Assembly: GCF_000423405.1 (NCBI RefSeq)
Contig: NZ_AUHX01000004.1
Span: forward strand, 186,001 to 250,000
DNA from: Mesonia mobilis DSM 19841
Lineage (GTDB): Bacteria > Bacteroidota > Bacteroidia > Flavobacteriales > Flavobacteriaceae
Reading direction: 5' to 3'
DNA: 64,000 nucleotides
Each line of letters starts with the position of its first letter. The first letter of the stretch is position 1. This document shows positions 35,914-45,068 of this stretch, piece after piece. The notes under the pieces are model-generated. The model searched no databases. It had not been told where the DNA came from and saw only the letters and a list, made by a program, of their open reading frames with translations. The position numbers were made by a program, and so were the translations under genes.

Positions 35914-36442
35914 TGTAATATGATTTTAACTTTTTCTGCAATTTTTTCTTTCCACGATGCACGAGCGTTCTCGAACTCACAGCTGTGATGCCTAATATTT
36001 CTGAAATTTCTTCGTGATCGTAACCTTCTACTAAAAATAACATTACAGGGTACTTGTACTTTTCCGGTAATTGTTCAATTTCATTTTTCACCAAGTCGAT
36101 GGTAACATCGTCACCGATCGACCAGTTATCGTCTTCTTCTACAGTTCCTAAAGTTTGCTCGTTGATCGCTGTAAAGTTCATTTTCTTCGCCTTTAACATA
36201 TCGATACTTTTATTGATCACGATACGTTTTAACCAGGCTCCAAAAGTCACTTCACCCGTAAATTGATGCAGTTTTAAAAAGGCTTGTATAAAACCTTCTT
36301 GCATCGCCTCTTCGGCATCGTGAGCATTTTTTAAAAACCGCAATGCTACATAGTACATCCCATCACAATACTTATTGTAAAGTTGCATCTGGGCTTTCCT
36401 ATCATTTCGCTTGCAAGCTTCTATGAGTTCTGTTTGTAACAA
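35897..36442 (-). CDS. ECF-type RNA polymerase sigma factor
   Basis: 181 residues. Region 2 has HDAEEAMQEGFIQAFLKL and WLKRIVINKSIDMLK. Region 4 has LPEKYKYPVMLFLVEGYDHE then EISEILGITAVSSRTLVHRG. This is a standard group-4 sigma factor of the RpoE kind. Unlike the sigma factor at 22810 it has the usual length and a linked anti-sigma gene. It probably controls its own operon, including the exported protein at 33804. Confidence 0.9.
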   Translation of the reverse strand: MLQTELIEACKRNDRKAQMQLYNKYCDGMYYVALRFLKNAHDAEEAMQEGFIQAFLKLHQFTGEVTFGAWLKRIVINKSIDMLKAKKMNFTAINEQTLGTVEEDDNWSIGDDVTIDLVKNEIEQLPEKYKYPVMLFLVEGYDHEEISEILGITAVSSRTLVHRGKKKLQKKLKSYYNGTGS

Positions 36443-36537
36443 AATAATCTTGGTTAGTTACTATTCATTTATAAAGACATCTTAAAATCGCTAATGTTGC
36501 AAAAATTATTATTTAAATTTAGCAGAAAATATTCTGA

Positions 36538-37119
36538 ATGCGAAGAAAGATAAAATGGACCATTATTATCTTAATGGTCATTGTACTCGGTGGCACGATC
36601 GGTTTTTATATCTGGAAAGGTGAAACCAAATCATACAGCCCGGAAGATACCACCAAATACCAAAAAGGAACATTAAAAGTTGAAGTGGTTTACAACCGAC
36701 CTTATAAAAAAGGAAGAGATATTTTTGGCGATCTTGTGCCTTACGGAGAAGTTTGGCGAACCGGAGCTAATGAAGCAACTACTTTTGAAGTAAACCGAGA
36801 TATTATGGTCGATGGCACCAAATTACAATCAGGAAAATACACGCTTTGGACAATACCCAATCAAGATTCTTGGAAAGTTATTTTTAATGAAAAAATGTAT
36901 ACTTGGGGAATCGATCTCACTACACAAGAGGCAGCTCGCGATCCGGAATATGATATGCTCACACTCGAAGTACCGGTAAATAAAAATTTAAAGGCTGTTG
37001 AGCAATTCACCATTTATTTTGACGATCAGCAAAACTTAAATGTTATGTTTTTAGCTTGGGATCATACAGTAATTGCCGTCCCGTTTAAAACTGCAGAAAA
37101 CAAAAAGCCTGAAAATTAA
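36538..37119 (+). CDS. DUF2911 protein with N-terminal membrane anchor
   Basis: 193 residues. One hydrophobic segment at about 7-26 anchors it. The DUF2911 core follows: KVEVVYNRPYKKGRDIFGD, then PYGEVWRTGANEATTFE and KYTLWTIP. The domain is a beta-sandwich of unknown function found in many Bacteroidota. It is divergent from the ECF sigma gene. A bidirectional terminator separates its end from the convergent ohr gene. Confidence 0.85.
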   Translation: MRRKIKWTIIILMVIVLGGTIGFYIWKGETKSYSPEDTTKYQKGTLKVEVVYNRPYKKGRDIFGDLVPYGEVWRTGANEATTFEVNRDIMVDGTKLQSGKYTLWTIPNQDSWKVIFNEKMYTWGIDLTTQEAARDPEYDMLTLEVPVNKNLKAVEQFTIYFDDQQNLNVMFLAWDHTVIAVPFKTAENKKPEN

Positions 37120-37131
37120 TTTCAGGCTTTT
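37103..37131. terminator. Bidirectional terminator
   Basis: AAAAGCCTGAAA / TTTCAGGCTTTT around ATTAA, between the convergent DUF2911 and ohr genes. The arm includes the end of the DUF2911 gene. Confidence 0.75.
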
Positions 37132-37158
37132 GTTTTATTTCAACTTCAATTAAATTGA

Positions 37159-37584
37159 CTATTCGTCTAATAATAAATTTAAAGTTACGTCAATGTTGTC
37201 TCTCGTCGCTCTAGAATAAGGACAAACTTCGTGCGCTTTATTCACTAACTTCTCTCCTGTTTCTACATCTACGCCTGGTAAATAAGAATCTAAGACTACC
37301 GATAGGTCTAGGTCGCCTTCATCAGACTTTCCTATACTTACAGAAGCGGTTACGCTAAAATCACCAAGATCTACGCCTTCTTTTTCTGCAATTAATTCTA
37401 AAGCACTACCATAACAAGCTGCGTAAGCTGCACCAAATAATTGTTCTGGGTTTGTACCATCGCCGCCTTCGCCTCCTAAACCTTTAGGAACGCTTAACGA
37501 TTTATCTATTTTACCGTCATCTGTTTTTACATTTCCAGATCTTCCTCCAGAAGCTGTAGCTTTACCGGTATACAAAGTTTTCAT
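37159..37584 (-). CDS. ohr: Organic hydroperoxide resistance protein (OsmC/Ohr family)
   Basis: 141 residues, the usual length. The two active cysteines are present: C57 in AYAACYGSALELIA and C121 in HEVCPYSRATRDN. An early Arg/Gly-rich strand GGRSGNV supports Ohr over OsmC. The enzyme reduces organic hydroperoxides with lipoyl or thiol donors in the cytoplasm. No OhrR-type regulator gene is adjacent. Confidence 0.92.
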   Translation of the reverse strand: MKTLYTGKATASGGRSGNVKTDDGKIDKSLSVPKGLGGEGGDGTNPEQLFGAAYAACYGSALELIAEKEGVDLGDFSVTASVSIGKSDEGDLDLSVVLDSYLPGVDVETGEKLVNKAHEVCPYSRATRDNIDVTLNLLLDE

Positions 37585-37653
37585 AATTTTAAATTTTAGT
37601 TTTTGTTAGTTTCAATATATAAAGTAATCAAAGGCTTTTCAAAAATGAATTCA

Positions 37654-37661
37654 TAAATTTG
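37654..37661 (+). promoter_or_regulatory. -7 box upstream of the MeaB gene
   Basis: TAAATTTG matches TAnnTTTG; the start site would be near 37668, about 11 bases before the TTG start. No -33 TTG at the right spacing. Confidence 0.45.
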
Positions 37662-37678
37662 TCCTAAATAATTTTGCT

Positions 37679-38764
37679 TTGACCCAAAAGAAAAAAGATT
37701 CTGCATTGCACGAAACACCAGGTGTTTCACTTCCTAAAAGTGTAAGCGCTAAAAGTGCTGAACGCATTAAAAATCTTCGGAAGAAAAAAGTAAATCCGCA
37801 AGAGTTAGTCGAGCAAATCATTAAAGGGAATAAAACTGCCTTAAGCCGAGCAATTACTCTAGTTGAAAGTTTACAAATTAAACATCAAGACGATGTAAAC
37901 GCAATTATTGAAGGCTGTTTACCTTATGCCAATAAATCGATTAGAATCGGGATTACAGGAGTTCCCGGTGTAGGTAAAAGCACTTTTATTGAAGCCTTCG
38001 GAAATTATTTAATTAGTTTAGGCAAGAAAGTCGCGGTCTTAGCGGTAGACCCTTCGAGTTCCGTCTCTCACGGAAGCATTTTAGGAGACAAAACCCGAAT
38101 GGAAGAATTGGTAAAACAAGAAAATGCTTTTATAAGACCAACTCCGTCTGGAGATTCGTTGGGTGGCGTGGCACAAAAAACACGAGAATCGATTATTTTA
38201 TGTGAAGCGGCAGGTTTTGATACTATTTTAATTGAAACCGTTGGCGTTGGTCAAAGTGAAACGATGGTTCACAGTATGACCGATTTCTTTTTATTGCTGA
38301 AATTAGCTGGAGCCGGAGACGAATTGCAAGGTATTAAACGTGGCATTATGGAAATGGCCGATGCGATCGTGATTAATAAATCCGATGGTGAAAATAAAAA
38401 ACCGGCCGAACAAGCCAAATCTGAATTCAGAAAAGCGCTTCACCTCTACCCAGAAACCGAAAGTGGTTGGAAACCTAAAGTCAAATTAGCCAGTGCTTTG
38501 CACCAACAAGGAATTGAAGAAATTTGGGAAATGATCGTTACTTATGAAAAAATGGTCAAAGAAAATCAATTCTTTCAGCACAAGCGACAAGAACAAAACA
38601 AATTTTGGTTATTACAAACGATTAACGATCGACTGAAGGCTAACTTTTACCAACAAGAAGAAATTAAAATTCAACTAAAACAGCAACTAAAAGCCATAGA
38701 AAATAATGAAACTACACCTTTTGTTGCTGCTAATTTTTTACTGAATCTCGCTAAAGATCTATAA
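37679..38764 (+). CDS. meaB: Methylmalonyl-CoA mutase-associated GTPase MeaB
   Basis: 361 residues. G1 loop GVPGVGKSTF (about 104-113), VLAVDPSSSVSHGSILGDKTRM, the switch region ETVGVGQSE, and NKSDG for guanine recognition. MeaB (ArgK) is a SIMIBI GTPase that guards the B12 cofactor of methylmalonyl-CoA mutase during loading and catalysis. The mutase genes are not in the window; the adenosyltransferase at 26689 belongs to the same pathway. The start is TTG. The 3' end overlaps the convergent epimerase gene by 6 bases. Confidence 0.92.
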   Translation: MTQKKKDSALHETPGVSLPKSVSAKSAERIKNLRKKKVNPQELVEQIIKGNKTALSRAITLVESLQIKHQDDVNAIIEGCLPYANKSIRIGITGVPGVGKSTFIEAFGNYLISLGKKVAVLAVDPSSSVSHGSILGDKTRMEELVKQENAFIRPTPSGDSLGGVAQKTRESIILCEAAGFDTILIETVGVGQSETMVHSMTDFFLLLKLAGAGDELQGIKRGIMEMADAIVINKSDGENKKPAEQAKSEFRKALHLYPETESGWKPKVKLASALHQQGIEEIWEMIVTYEKMVKENQFFQHKRQEQNKFWLLQTINDRLKANFYQQEEIKIQLKQQLKAIENNETTPFVAANFLLNLAKDL

Positions 38765-39700
38765 GAATTTCTCCTTATACCAATCGATTTGGTATTGAAG
38801 TCCTTCCTTTAAACCGGTCGTCGGGTTATAATCTAATAATTTTTTGGCTTTATCGATGTTTGCATTGGTACGCCATTGATCTCCAGGACGCTTTTCAATT
38901 ACATTCATTTCAACTTTTTTCCCTAAGAGTTCTTCCACATAATCGATACCATCTTGTGTGGTATGTTCTACTTCTGTTCCTAGGTTAATGATCTCACCGT
39001 TTACACTTTCGTAACGATTAACTACAGCAACAATACCGTCAACAATATCTCCTACATAGGTAAAGCTTCTTAAATGCTTTTCACTACCATTAAATAACGG
39101 GAAAGCTTCTTTATTAAAAGCGCAAGCAATTAATTTAGTGTAAAGTTTCTCTGGTCTTTCTCTTGGGCCGTAAACCGAGTATAAACGCAAACTACAGGCA
39201 CTCATTCGCTTGCTTCTAGATTCTGCTAAGACTAATTGTTCTGCTGCTAATTTGGTTACTCCGTAATTTGAAGCCGGCATCGGTGCCACACTTTCAGGGA
39301 AAGTGGCTTCTAAACCGTAAATTGAAGAAGTACCAATATTTACAAATTGCTTTAAGTTTTTGTTTTGATGCGCAAACTTGATCAGTTTTTCTGTAGCAAT
39401 AATATTGTTAGTTAAATACTCTTCAAACGTGCAACTACTTGAAATACCGGGTTGAGCCGCAAAATGAATAATAAAATCGAAATCTGTTGATAATGGTTTA
39501 TAGCTTTCTTCCACACGAAGATCAACTTCAATTACTTCGACACCTGCTTTAATTAAATCTTCTGCGTTTAATTTTTTAAGAGAGAGGTCGTAGTAATCAT
39601 TAAAGTTATCTAAGCCTACTACTTCGTGACCTTCTTTTTTAAAACGTTCTGCAGTATGAGAGCCAATAAAGCCGGCTGCTCCGGTAATAAGTATTTTCAT
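38759..39700 (-). CDS. NAD-dependent nucleotide-sugar epimerase (UDP-glucuronate 4-epimerase-like)
   Basis: 313-residue extended SDR with GAAGFIGSHTAERF at 7-20 and the YGVTKLAAEQ active-site pair. YGPRERPEKLYTKLIACAF and the family end FNPTTGLKEGL-like stretch (YNPTTGLKEGLQYQIDW) resemble UDP-glucuronate 4-epimerases and related proteins. It stands alone on the minus strand, divergent from a glycan-modification operon at 39837, so it may supply a sugar to it. The substrate is not certain. Confidence 0.8.
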   Translation of the reverse strand: MKILITGAAGFIGSHTAERFKKEGHEVVGLDNFNDYYDLSLKKLNAEDLIKAGVEVIEVDLRVEESYKPLSTDFDFIIHFAAQPGISSSCTFEEYLTNNIIATEKLIKFAHQNKNLKQFVNIGTSSIYGLEATFPESVAPMPASNYGVTKLAAEQLVLAESRSKRMSACSLRLYSVYGPRERPEKLYTKLIACAFNKEAFPLFNGSEKHLRSFTYVGDIVDGIVAVVNRYESVNGEIINLGTEVEHTTQDGIDYVEELLGKKVEMNVIEKRPGDQWRTNANIDKAKKLLDYNPTTGLKEGLQYQIDWYKEKFL

Positions 39701-39810
39701 AGAATTTTATTAATCCTTATCAATTCATTTTAAGAACACGCAAAATACAAAGTCATTTTTTAAATAATAGAGATATATAAAAACTTTTATAGAAAATTTA
39801 CATTAATTGA

Positions 39811-39818
39811 TACATTTG
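39811..39818 (+). promoter_or_regulatory. -7 box of the glycan-modification operon
   Basis: TACATTTG matches TAnnTTTG. It lies between a possible TTG start (39807) and the ATG at 39837, which argues for the ATG as the true start of the next gene. Confidence 0.5.
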
Positions 39819-39836
39819 CACCCAATATTAAAATTT

Positions 39837-40550
39837 ATGGAATACGAATTTACCATTATTGTACCCGTATACAATGAAGAAGAAAACTTATTGCGCGTAG
39901 AAAAGCAATTAGCAAATTACCTTACTATAGGTTCAAAAAAAAGTTGTATTTTATTTGTTAATGATGGTTCTAAAGATAACAGTTTAGCCTTAATAAAAGA
40001 TATTTGTGAACGTCAAATGGCTTTTCATTATATCTCTTTTGAAAGTAACCAAGGCCTAAGTGCAGCAATTAAAGCTGGTTTTGATTATGCAACTACACCT
40101 TTTATAGGTTATATAGATTCTGACCTACAAACTGATCCTGAAGATTTTAATTTATTATTAGAACATATCGAAGATTATGAACTTGTAACAGGAGTAAGAG
40201 CCAACAGAAAAGATTCTTTCAAAAAAAATATGTCTTCAAAAATCGCTAACGGAATTAGACGAAGCTTTACTAATGATGGTATGGATGACACTGGCTGCCC
40301 ATTAAAAGTGATCAAATTAGACTATGCAAAACGTATCCCTATGTTTAAAGGTTTACATCGTTTTTTACCTGCCATGATCTTACTTCAAAAAGGAAAGGTT
40401 TTACAAGTACCAGTAAGGCATTACCCTAGAATTGCAGGAAAAGCAAAATTTCATCTTACCAATAGGTTAATAGGTCCCTTTTTAGATTGTTTTGCCTATT
40501 TATGGATGAAAAAAAAATATATTAATTACAAAGTAAATGAGAACGCATGA
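39837..40550 (+). CDS. Glycosyltransferase family 2 (polyprenyl-phosphate type)
   Basis: 237 residues. It opens with FTIIVPVYNEEENL, then CILFVNDGSKDNS (the nucleotide-binding DGS) and FIGYIDSDLQTDPED (the metal-binding DSD-like site). The small size without membrane segments resembles enzymes that charge polyprenyl phosphate with a sugar, such as ArnC or DPM1. The next two genes, with 4-base overlaps (40547-40550 and 41161-41164), encode an LpxB-N-like protein and an ArnT-like transferase. The three probably make a lipid-linked sugar and move it to an envelope glycan or lipid A. Which sugar is unknown. Confidence 0.85.
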   Translation: MEYEFTIIVPVYNEEENLLRVEKQLANYLTIGSKKSCILFVNDGSKDNSLALIKDICERQMAFHYISFESNQGLSAAIKAGFDYATTPFIGYIDSDLQTDPEDFNLLLEHIEDYELVTGVRANRKDSFKKNMSSKIANGIRRSFTNDGMDDTGCPLKVIKLDYAKRIPMFKGLHRFLPAMILLQKGKVLQVPVRHYPRIAGKAKFHLTNRLIGPFLDCFAYLWMKKKYINYKVNENA

Positions 40551-41164
40551 GCAGTTGGCAAATTTATGCTGTTGGCTTAATTGCTCAATCTTTATTTTCC
40601 GGAAGACTTCTTTTACAATGGATTCTTTCTGAAAAACATAAAAAAGTACTCACTCCTTCTTTATTTTGGAAATTAAGCCTATTTGCTTCTTTTTTATTAT
40701 TTGTATACGGCTATCTAAGGGAAGATTTTGCTATAATGCTTGGGCAAGCTATTACTTATTTTATTTACATAAGAAACTTGCAACTACAAGGTGAATGGCA
40801 AAAAGCACCTTTAATTTTAAGAATATTCCTGTACTTTTTTCCGTTGTTAATTGTTATTTACTCTTACAATAACAATGCTTACGATATTGAAAAACTCTTT
40901 TATAATGATGCCATACCTCTTTGGCTTTTAATTTTAGGCTCTGGAGCTCAAATGATCTTCAATTTACGTTTTTTTTACCAATGGATTTATTCTGAAAGAA
41001 AAAAGAAATCGAGCTTACCATTAGGGTTTTGGATACTTAGTTTAGTGGGTGCTTTATTAATTTTGGTTTATGCCATATTAAGAAAAGATCCCGTACTTTT
41101 TATTGGTCACATTACCGGATGCTTTATCTATATTCGTAATATAATTTTAAGTAAAAAATCATGA
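40547..41164 (+). CDS. Membrane protein with two LpxB-N-terminal-like (LAB_N) domains
   Basis: 205 residues, six or so hydrophobic segments. The same block occurs twice: SGRLLLQWILSEKHKKVLTP at 18-37 and then FNLRFFYQWIYSERKKKSSL near 137-156. Each is followed by a FW..S..G/A..LL..Y motif and a final YIRN. This is the LAB_N domain, found at the N-terminus of LpxB in some bacteria and alone elsewhere. Here it is duplicated with no LpxB domain. It may handle the undecaprenyl or lipid A substrate. The position between GT2 and an ArnT-like gene supports a lipid-modifying role, but no reaction is known to me. Confidence 0.8.
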   Translation: MSSWQIYAVGLIAQSLFSGRLLLQWILSEKHKKVLTPSLFWKLSLFASFLLFVYGYLREDFAIMLGQAITYFIYIRNLQLQGEWQKAPLILRIFLYFFPLLIVIYSYNNNAYDIEKLFYNDAIPLWLLILGSGAQMIFNLRFFYQWIYSERKKKSSLPLGFWILSLVGALLILVYAILRKDPVLFIGHITGCFIYIRNIILSKKS

Positions 41165-42780
41165 TTACAAAAGAACGCCACAGCTATTATTTACTTATTA
41201 TTATCGGACTTATATTTTTTGTAAATCTAGATGCGATTTATGTAAATATTATGGAAGCCCGGAATTTTATAACCGCTCGAGAAATGATTAATCTAAATAA
41301 CTGGTTATTAACCACTTTAAACGATGTACCTCGCTACCAAAAACCGCCGCTTCCTACTTGGTTAACAGCTCTTTTTGGAAACTTAGCAAATTTTAAAAGC
41401 TTAATATTACTAAGGCTTCCTGCTGCTTTGTGCTCCCTATTATTAATTTTTGGGTTTTATAAAATCTTACCAAAATTTAAGATCTCGACAGAGCAATCGT
41501 TTCAAGCTGCTTTAATTTTAGCGACTTCGTTTTATATTATATTTTCAGGCAGAAATGGGCAATGGGATATTTTTACTCACGCCTTTATGATGATTTGCAT
41601 CTATTACCTCTGGAAATTTTTTAATAACGATAATAAACTTTATGTGCACGCAATTTTAGCTGCATTATTTTTCGGATTTTCCTTTTTAAGTAAAGGTCCT
41701 GTCTCGCTCTACGCACTTTTATTACCGTTTATAATTAGCTACGGGATTGTTTATAAATATCAAAATTTCAAGAAACGTTGGCTTCCTCTAATTAGCTTTC
41801 TTTTAATTGGTTTACTCATCGGTGGTTGGTGGTTTATTTATGTGCGTTTGGCAGACCCTGCTGCTTTTTTAAAAATTGCTGAAAAAGAAACTACCAATTG
41901 GGGAAATTACAACATTAGACCTTGGTACTATTACTGGAGCTTTTTTACTCAGAGCGGAATTTGGACTATTCCGTCTTTGGTAGCCTTACTTTACCCTTAC
42001 CTTAAGAACAAAGTCACCAATAAAAAGGCCTATTTATTTTCCTTTTTATGGACAATTATTTCCGTAATTTTACTTTCTGTTATTCCAGAAAAAAAATCTC
42101 GGTATTTGCTTCCTGTTTTAATTCCGATGGCATTTAACACCAGTTTTTATGTAGAATACCTAATAAGAAAATTTAAAGAACTTCCTTCCAAAGAAAAATG
42201 GGTTGTATATTTTAATCACGGCTTAATTGCGCTAATCGGTTTGGCATTTCCTATTGCCGGTTATTTTGTATTAGATATTGAAGGAGTTTATTGGATTTAT
42301 TTTTTACTCACTTCTGTTGGTTTGGTTGTTGCAGCTTTAGTGATGTTCCTCAACCTTAAAAAACAAATTTACACGAAAGTATTTTATGCTACAATTGGTT
42401 TTGTATGTATAATTATATCTTTTGGTCTTCCGTTGGTAGATACTTTATTAAACAACCCAAAGTTTCATAATTTTAATGAACTTCACGCTTTTGCCGAAAA
42501 AGAAAATTTTAAACTTTATGATTACGGCGGAAAAACACCAGAAATCATTTGGGAATATGGAGAACCTATTCCAACTATTCAAAAAGACAGCCTATACACC
42601 CCAAATATTGAAAGATTTGGAATTATTATGGCTGAAAAAGATTCTTCGATTGTAGAAAAATTCACCAATTATAAAATTATAGCTTCAGACCGATACGATT
42701 TAAATTATGTTAATCCTGAAAAAGGCGGTTATAAAAGCAGATTAATTAGAAAATTTTATTTGTTACAGAAAGAAAACTAA
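41161..42780 (+). CDS. ArnT-like membrane glycosyltransferase (PMT/GT83-type)
   Basis: 539 residues, about eleven membrane segments. The first periplasmic loop has the conserved acidic site ARNFITAREM and a YQKPPLPTW block, as in ArnT and related lipid-linked sugar transferases. It also has KGPVSLYALLLPF and a C-terminal periplasmic part. It takes a sugar from a polyprenyl carrier in the periplasm. It is the last gene of a three-gene unit, and its 3' end overlaps the convergent PAP2 gene by 4 bases. Acceptor: lipid A or another envelope glycan, not decidable here. Confidence 0.85.
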   Translation: MITKERHSYYLLIIIGLIFFVNLDAIYVNIMEARNFITAREMINLNNWLLTTLNDVPRYQKPPLPTWLTALFGNLANFKSLILLRLPAALCSLLLIFGFYKILPKFKISTEQSFQAALILATSFYIIFSGRNGQWDIFTHAFMMICIYYLWKFFNNDNKLYVHAILAALFFGFSFLSKGPVSLYALLLPFIISYGIVYKYQNFKKRWLPLISFLLIGLLIGGWWFIYVRLADPAAFLKIAEKETTNWGNYNIRPWYYYWSFFTQSGIWTIPSLVALLYPYLKNKVTNKKAYLFSFLWTIISVILLSVIPEKKSRYLLPVLIPMAFNTSFYVEYLIRKFKELPSKEKWVVYFNHGLIALIGLAFPIAGYFVLDIEGVYWIYFLLTSVGLVVAALVMFLNLKKQIYTKVFYATIGFVCIIISFGLPLVDTLLNNPKFHNFNELHAFAEKENFKLYDYGGKTPEIIWEYGEPIPTIQKDSLYTPNIERFGIIMAEKDSSIVEKFTNYKIIASDRYDLNYVNPEKGGYKSRLIRKFYLLQKEN

Positions 42781-43334
42781 GCAAATCTCTTCACTAAATA
42801 TTGCTGAAGCTTATAGAACACAAAACCAAACAAGGCTCCGATAATCATTCCGGTAATTACATCGCCAGGGTAATGTTTCCCAACATAAATTCTGCTATAG
42901 CCTACAATTGCTGCCCAAAAGATTAATGATACAAAAGCATACTTGTACCAATGCTTCAAAATATTTCCTAAATAAAATGCCAATGCCATCGAACTTGCTG
43001 CGTGAGCAGAAAAGTAACCATAACTTCCGCAGTAATCTAACAGCATTCTTCCTTCAGCTATAAAATCTTCTTTACAAGGTCGTGGACGTTCAAAATAATC
43101 TTTAAACACATTGGCAAGCTGGTCGGTACACGTTATAAGTCCCGCAACCAAAACCACCGTTACGATAGTAGGCTTTAAGCCATAGTTTTTATATAAAAGA
43201 TAGAGCAAAAACGCATATAGCGGAATGGAAGCAAATTTATGGGTAATAAACACCCAAAACCAATCCCAGGTTTCGGAGCCTAAATTATTCAGGTATAGAA
43301 AAAGTTCTTGATCGAGCTGAATTAATTCTTCCAT
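42777..43334 (-). CDS. PAP2-family lipid phosphatase
   Basis: 185 residues with about five membrane segments. The acid-phosphatase motifs are all present: KDYFERPRP (K...RP), YFSAHAASS (SxH) and GYSRIYVGKHYPGDV (SR...H...D). These enzymes remove phosphate from lipid phosphates, such as undecaprenyl diphosphate or lipid A 1-phosphate, in the periplasm. It faces the lipid-modifying operon head to tail and overlaps its end by 4 bases. It shares one base with the upstream 77-residue gene, so it is part of a MATE / acidic protein / PAP2 unit. Confidence 0.9.
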   Translation of the reverse strand: MEELIQLDQELFLYLNNLGSETWDWFWVFITHKFASIPLYAFLLYLLYKNYGLKPTIVTVVLVAGLITCTDQLANVFKDYFERPRPCKEDFIAEGRMLLDYCGSYGYFSAHAASSMALAFYLGNILKHWYKYAFVSLIFWAAIVGYSRIYVGKHYPGDVITGMIIGALFGFVFYKLQQYLVKRFA

Positions 43335-43567
43335 TAATCATCTTCTTGATAACGTTCGACTTCGCGATCGTAAAACTCTGAAGCTTCTCGAATTAAAGTT
43401 TCCGCCTCATTTTCTAATTCTTCCTCATCATTTTTATCAAAATCTTCTAACCATTCTACCTCATCGTCTTGTAGGTTAATAATAAAGCGAGGAAATTCTG
43501 TATGAATGACGAAAATTGCTTCTGGATAATCGGTGTTATCGCCTAATATAAATCTTGGAAATTGCAT
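43334..43567 (-). CDS. Small acidic protein, unknown function
   Basis: 77 residues, strongly acidic: the last 40 residues are mainly Glu and Asp (DEEELENEAETLIREASEFY). The N-terminal part MQFPRFILGDNTDYPEAIFV looks beta-stranded. I do not recognise a named domain. It lies between a MATE exporter gene (10 bases upstream) and the PAP2 gene (overlapping by 1 base), so it is translated with them. Confidence 0.65.
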   Translation of the reverse strand: MQFPRFILGDNTDYPEAIFVIHTEFPRFIINLQDDEVEWLEDFDKNDEEELENEAETLIREASEFYDREVERYQEDD

Positions 43568-43577
43568 GAATTTATGT

Positions 43578-44939
43578 TTATAAGAGGTCTTTAATCACAC
43601 CTCTTTCAATTAGTTTTTTACTTAAATAATTAAATCGAATATACAATAATATTGAAGATGCTGTTAAACCTGCCAACAAACCAAACCAAATTCCCATACT
43701 GCCCATTGCGCTTTCTTTTCCTAATAAATAAGAAACCGGGAAACCAATTACCCAATAGGCAAAAAAACAGATCAATGTTGGGTATCGTACGTCTTGCAAA
43801 CCACGTAAAGCTCCTAAAATTACCACTTGCAAACCGTCACTTAACTGAAATAGCGCCGCAACGATCAATAATTGCGCTGCTAAGGCGATTACTTCTGCAT
43901 TGTCGATATAGAAAACGGGCAATAGATCTTTCAGCAATATAAAACCTAAAGCAAAAAAAGCTTCAATAATAAATACTAAAAAGAAAGTTGAAAAAGCGAT
44001 TCGGCGTAATTCTTCGTAATTATGCTGCCCTTTTTGATTTCCTACACGAATGGTTGCCGTCACGCCAATACCAACAGCGATCATAAACGTCATCGAACTT
44101 AGGTTTAGTGCGACTTGATTGGCAGCTTGCGCATTGGTACCTAAAGTTCCTGCTAAAAACACCGATGCGGTAAAAATTGCCACCTCAAAAAGCATTTGTA
44201 AAGCAGTAGGAAATCCTAAATTAAATAAGCGCTTGAAAATTTTCTGTTGAAGTGATTTTTTTGCCCATATAAAATAGGTGCTGAATTTCTTTTTCTTTTT
44301 TAAAATGAAATATATAAACCCCAACATAAAAAATCTTGAAATTAACGTACCAATCGCCGCTCCTTCTAATTCTAACCTCGGAAAAATCCAGACACCGTAA
44401 ATCAATAGATAATTAAAAAGTACATTTACCAAGTTCGCTCCAATCGTGGCGTACATAGCATATTTGGTTTGCGAAAGTCCATCGCCAAATTGCTTAAATG
44501 CCTGAAATACCATTACCGGAACTAACGAAAAAGCAACAATATCAATATATGGCAAGGCTAAATCTACCACTTCTGAAGGTTGATCGAGGTAATACAAAAC
44601 CGGTTTAGAAAACCAAACGACTCCAAACAACAGCAACCCAATAATCGTACACATCACGATACCGTGCTGAAAATACGAACGACCTTTCTCTATATTTCGA
44701 GCGCCATCTGCCTCTGCAATTAGCGGCGTAATTGCAAAACTAAACCCGATCCCAATCGATAAGGCGATAAAAATTAAACTATTTCCTAACGAAACTGCGG
44801 CTAATGGAGCTGCACCTAACCTACCGACCATAATGTTATCGGCAAGCCCGACCAACACATGACCTAATTGCCCCAACATTACCGGGTAAGCAATATTCAG
44901 GTTTTTTTTAAATTCTTTTGTGTAAGCTGTGAGTTGCAT
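43578..44939 (-). CDS. MATE-family multidrug efflux protein
   Basis: 453 residues and about twelve membrane segments in two related halves. The first helix pair PVMLGQLGHVLVGLADNIMV (about 19-38) and the repeat in the second half are typical of the NorM branch. It would export cationic drugs or metabolites with Na+ or H+. It is the first gene of a three-gene unit with the small acidic protein and PAP2. It is divergent from the metalloprotease at 45069. Confidence 0.9.
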   Translation of the reverse strand: MQLTAYTKEFKKNLNIAYPVMLGQLGHVLVGLADNIMVGRLGAAPLAAVSLGNSLIFIALSIGIGFSFAITPLIAEADGARNIEKGRSYFQHGIVMCTIIGLLLFGVVWFSKPVLYYLDQPSEVVDLALPYIDIVAFSLVPVMVFQAFKQFGDGLSQTKYAMYATIGANLVNVLFNYLLIYGVWIFPRLELEGAAIGTLISRFFMLGFIYFILKKKKKFSTYFIWAKKSLQQKIFKRLFNLGFPTALQMLFEVAIFTASVFLAGTLGTNAQAANQVALNLSSMTFMIAVGIGVTATIRVGNQKGQHNYEELRRIAFSTFFLVFIIEAFFALGFILLKDLLPVFYIDNAEVIALAAQLLIVAALFQLSDGLQVVILGALRGLQDVRYPTLICFFAYWVIGFPVSYLLGKESAMGSMGIWFGLLAGLTASSILLYIRFNYLSKKLIERGVIKDLL

Positions 44940-45068
44940 CGCTCTTCATTAAATGGCGTGCAAAGATATTGGAATTAGCGGAATTCTATTTTAAAATATA
45001 ATGAAGTTTTATGACTACTTTAATAGAAAAACAATGTTGAAACTTTTAAATTGAAAGTAGATATTTAA

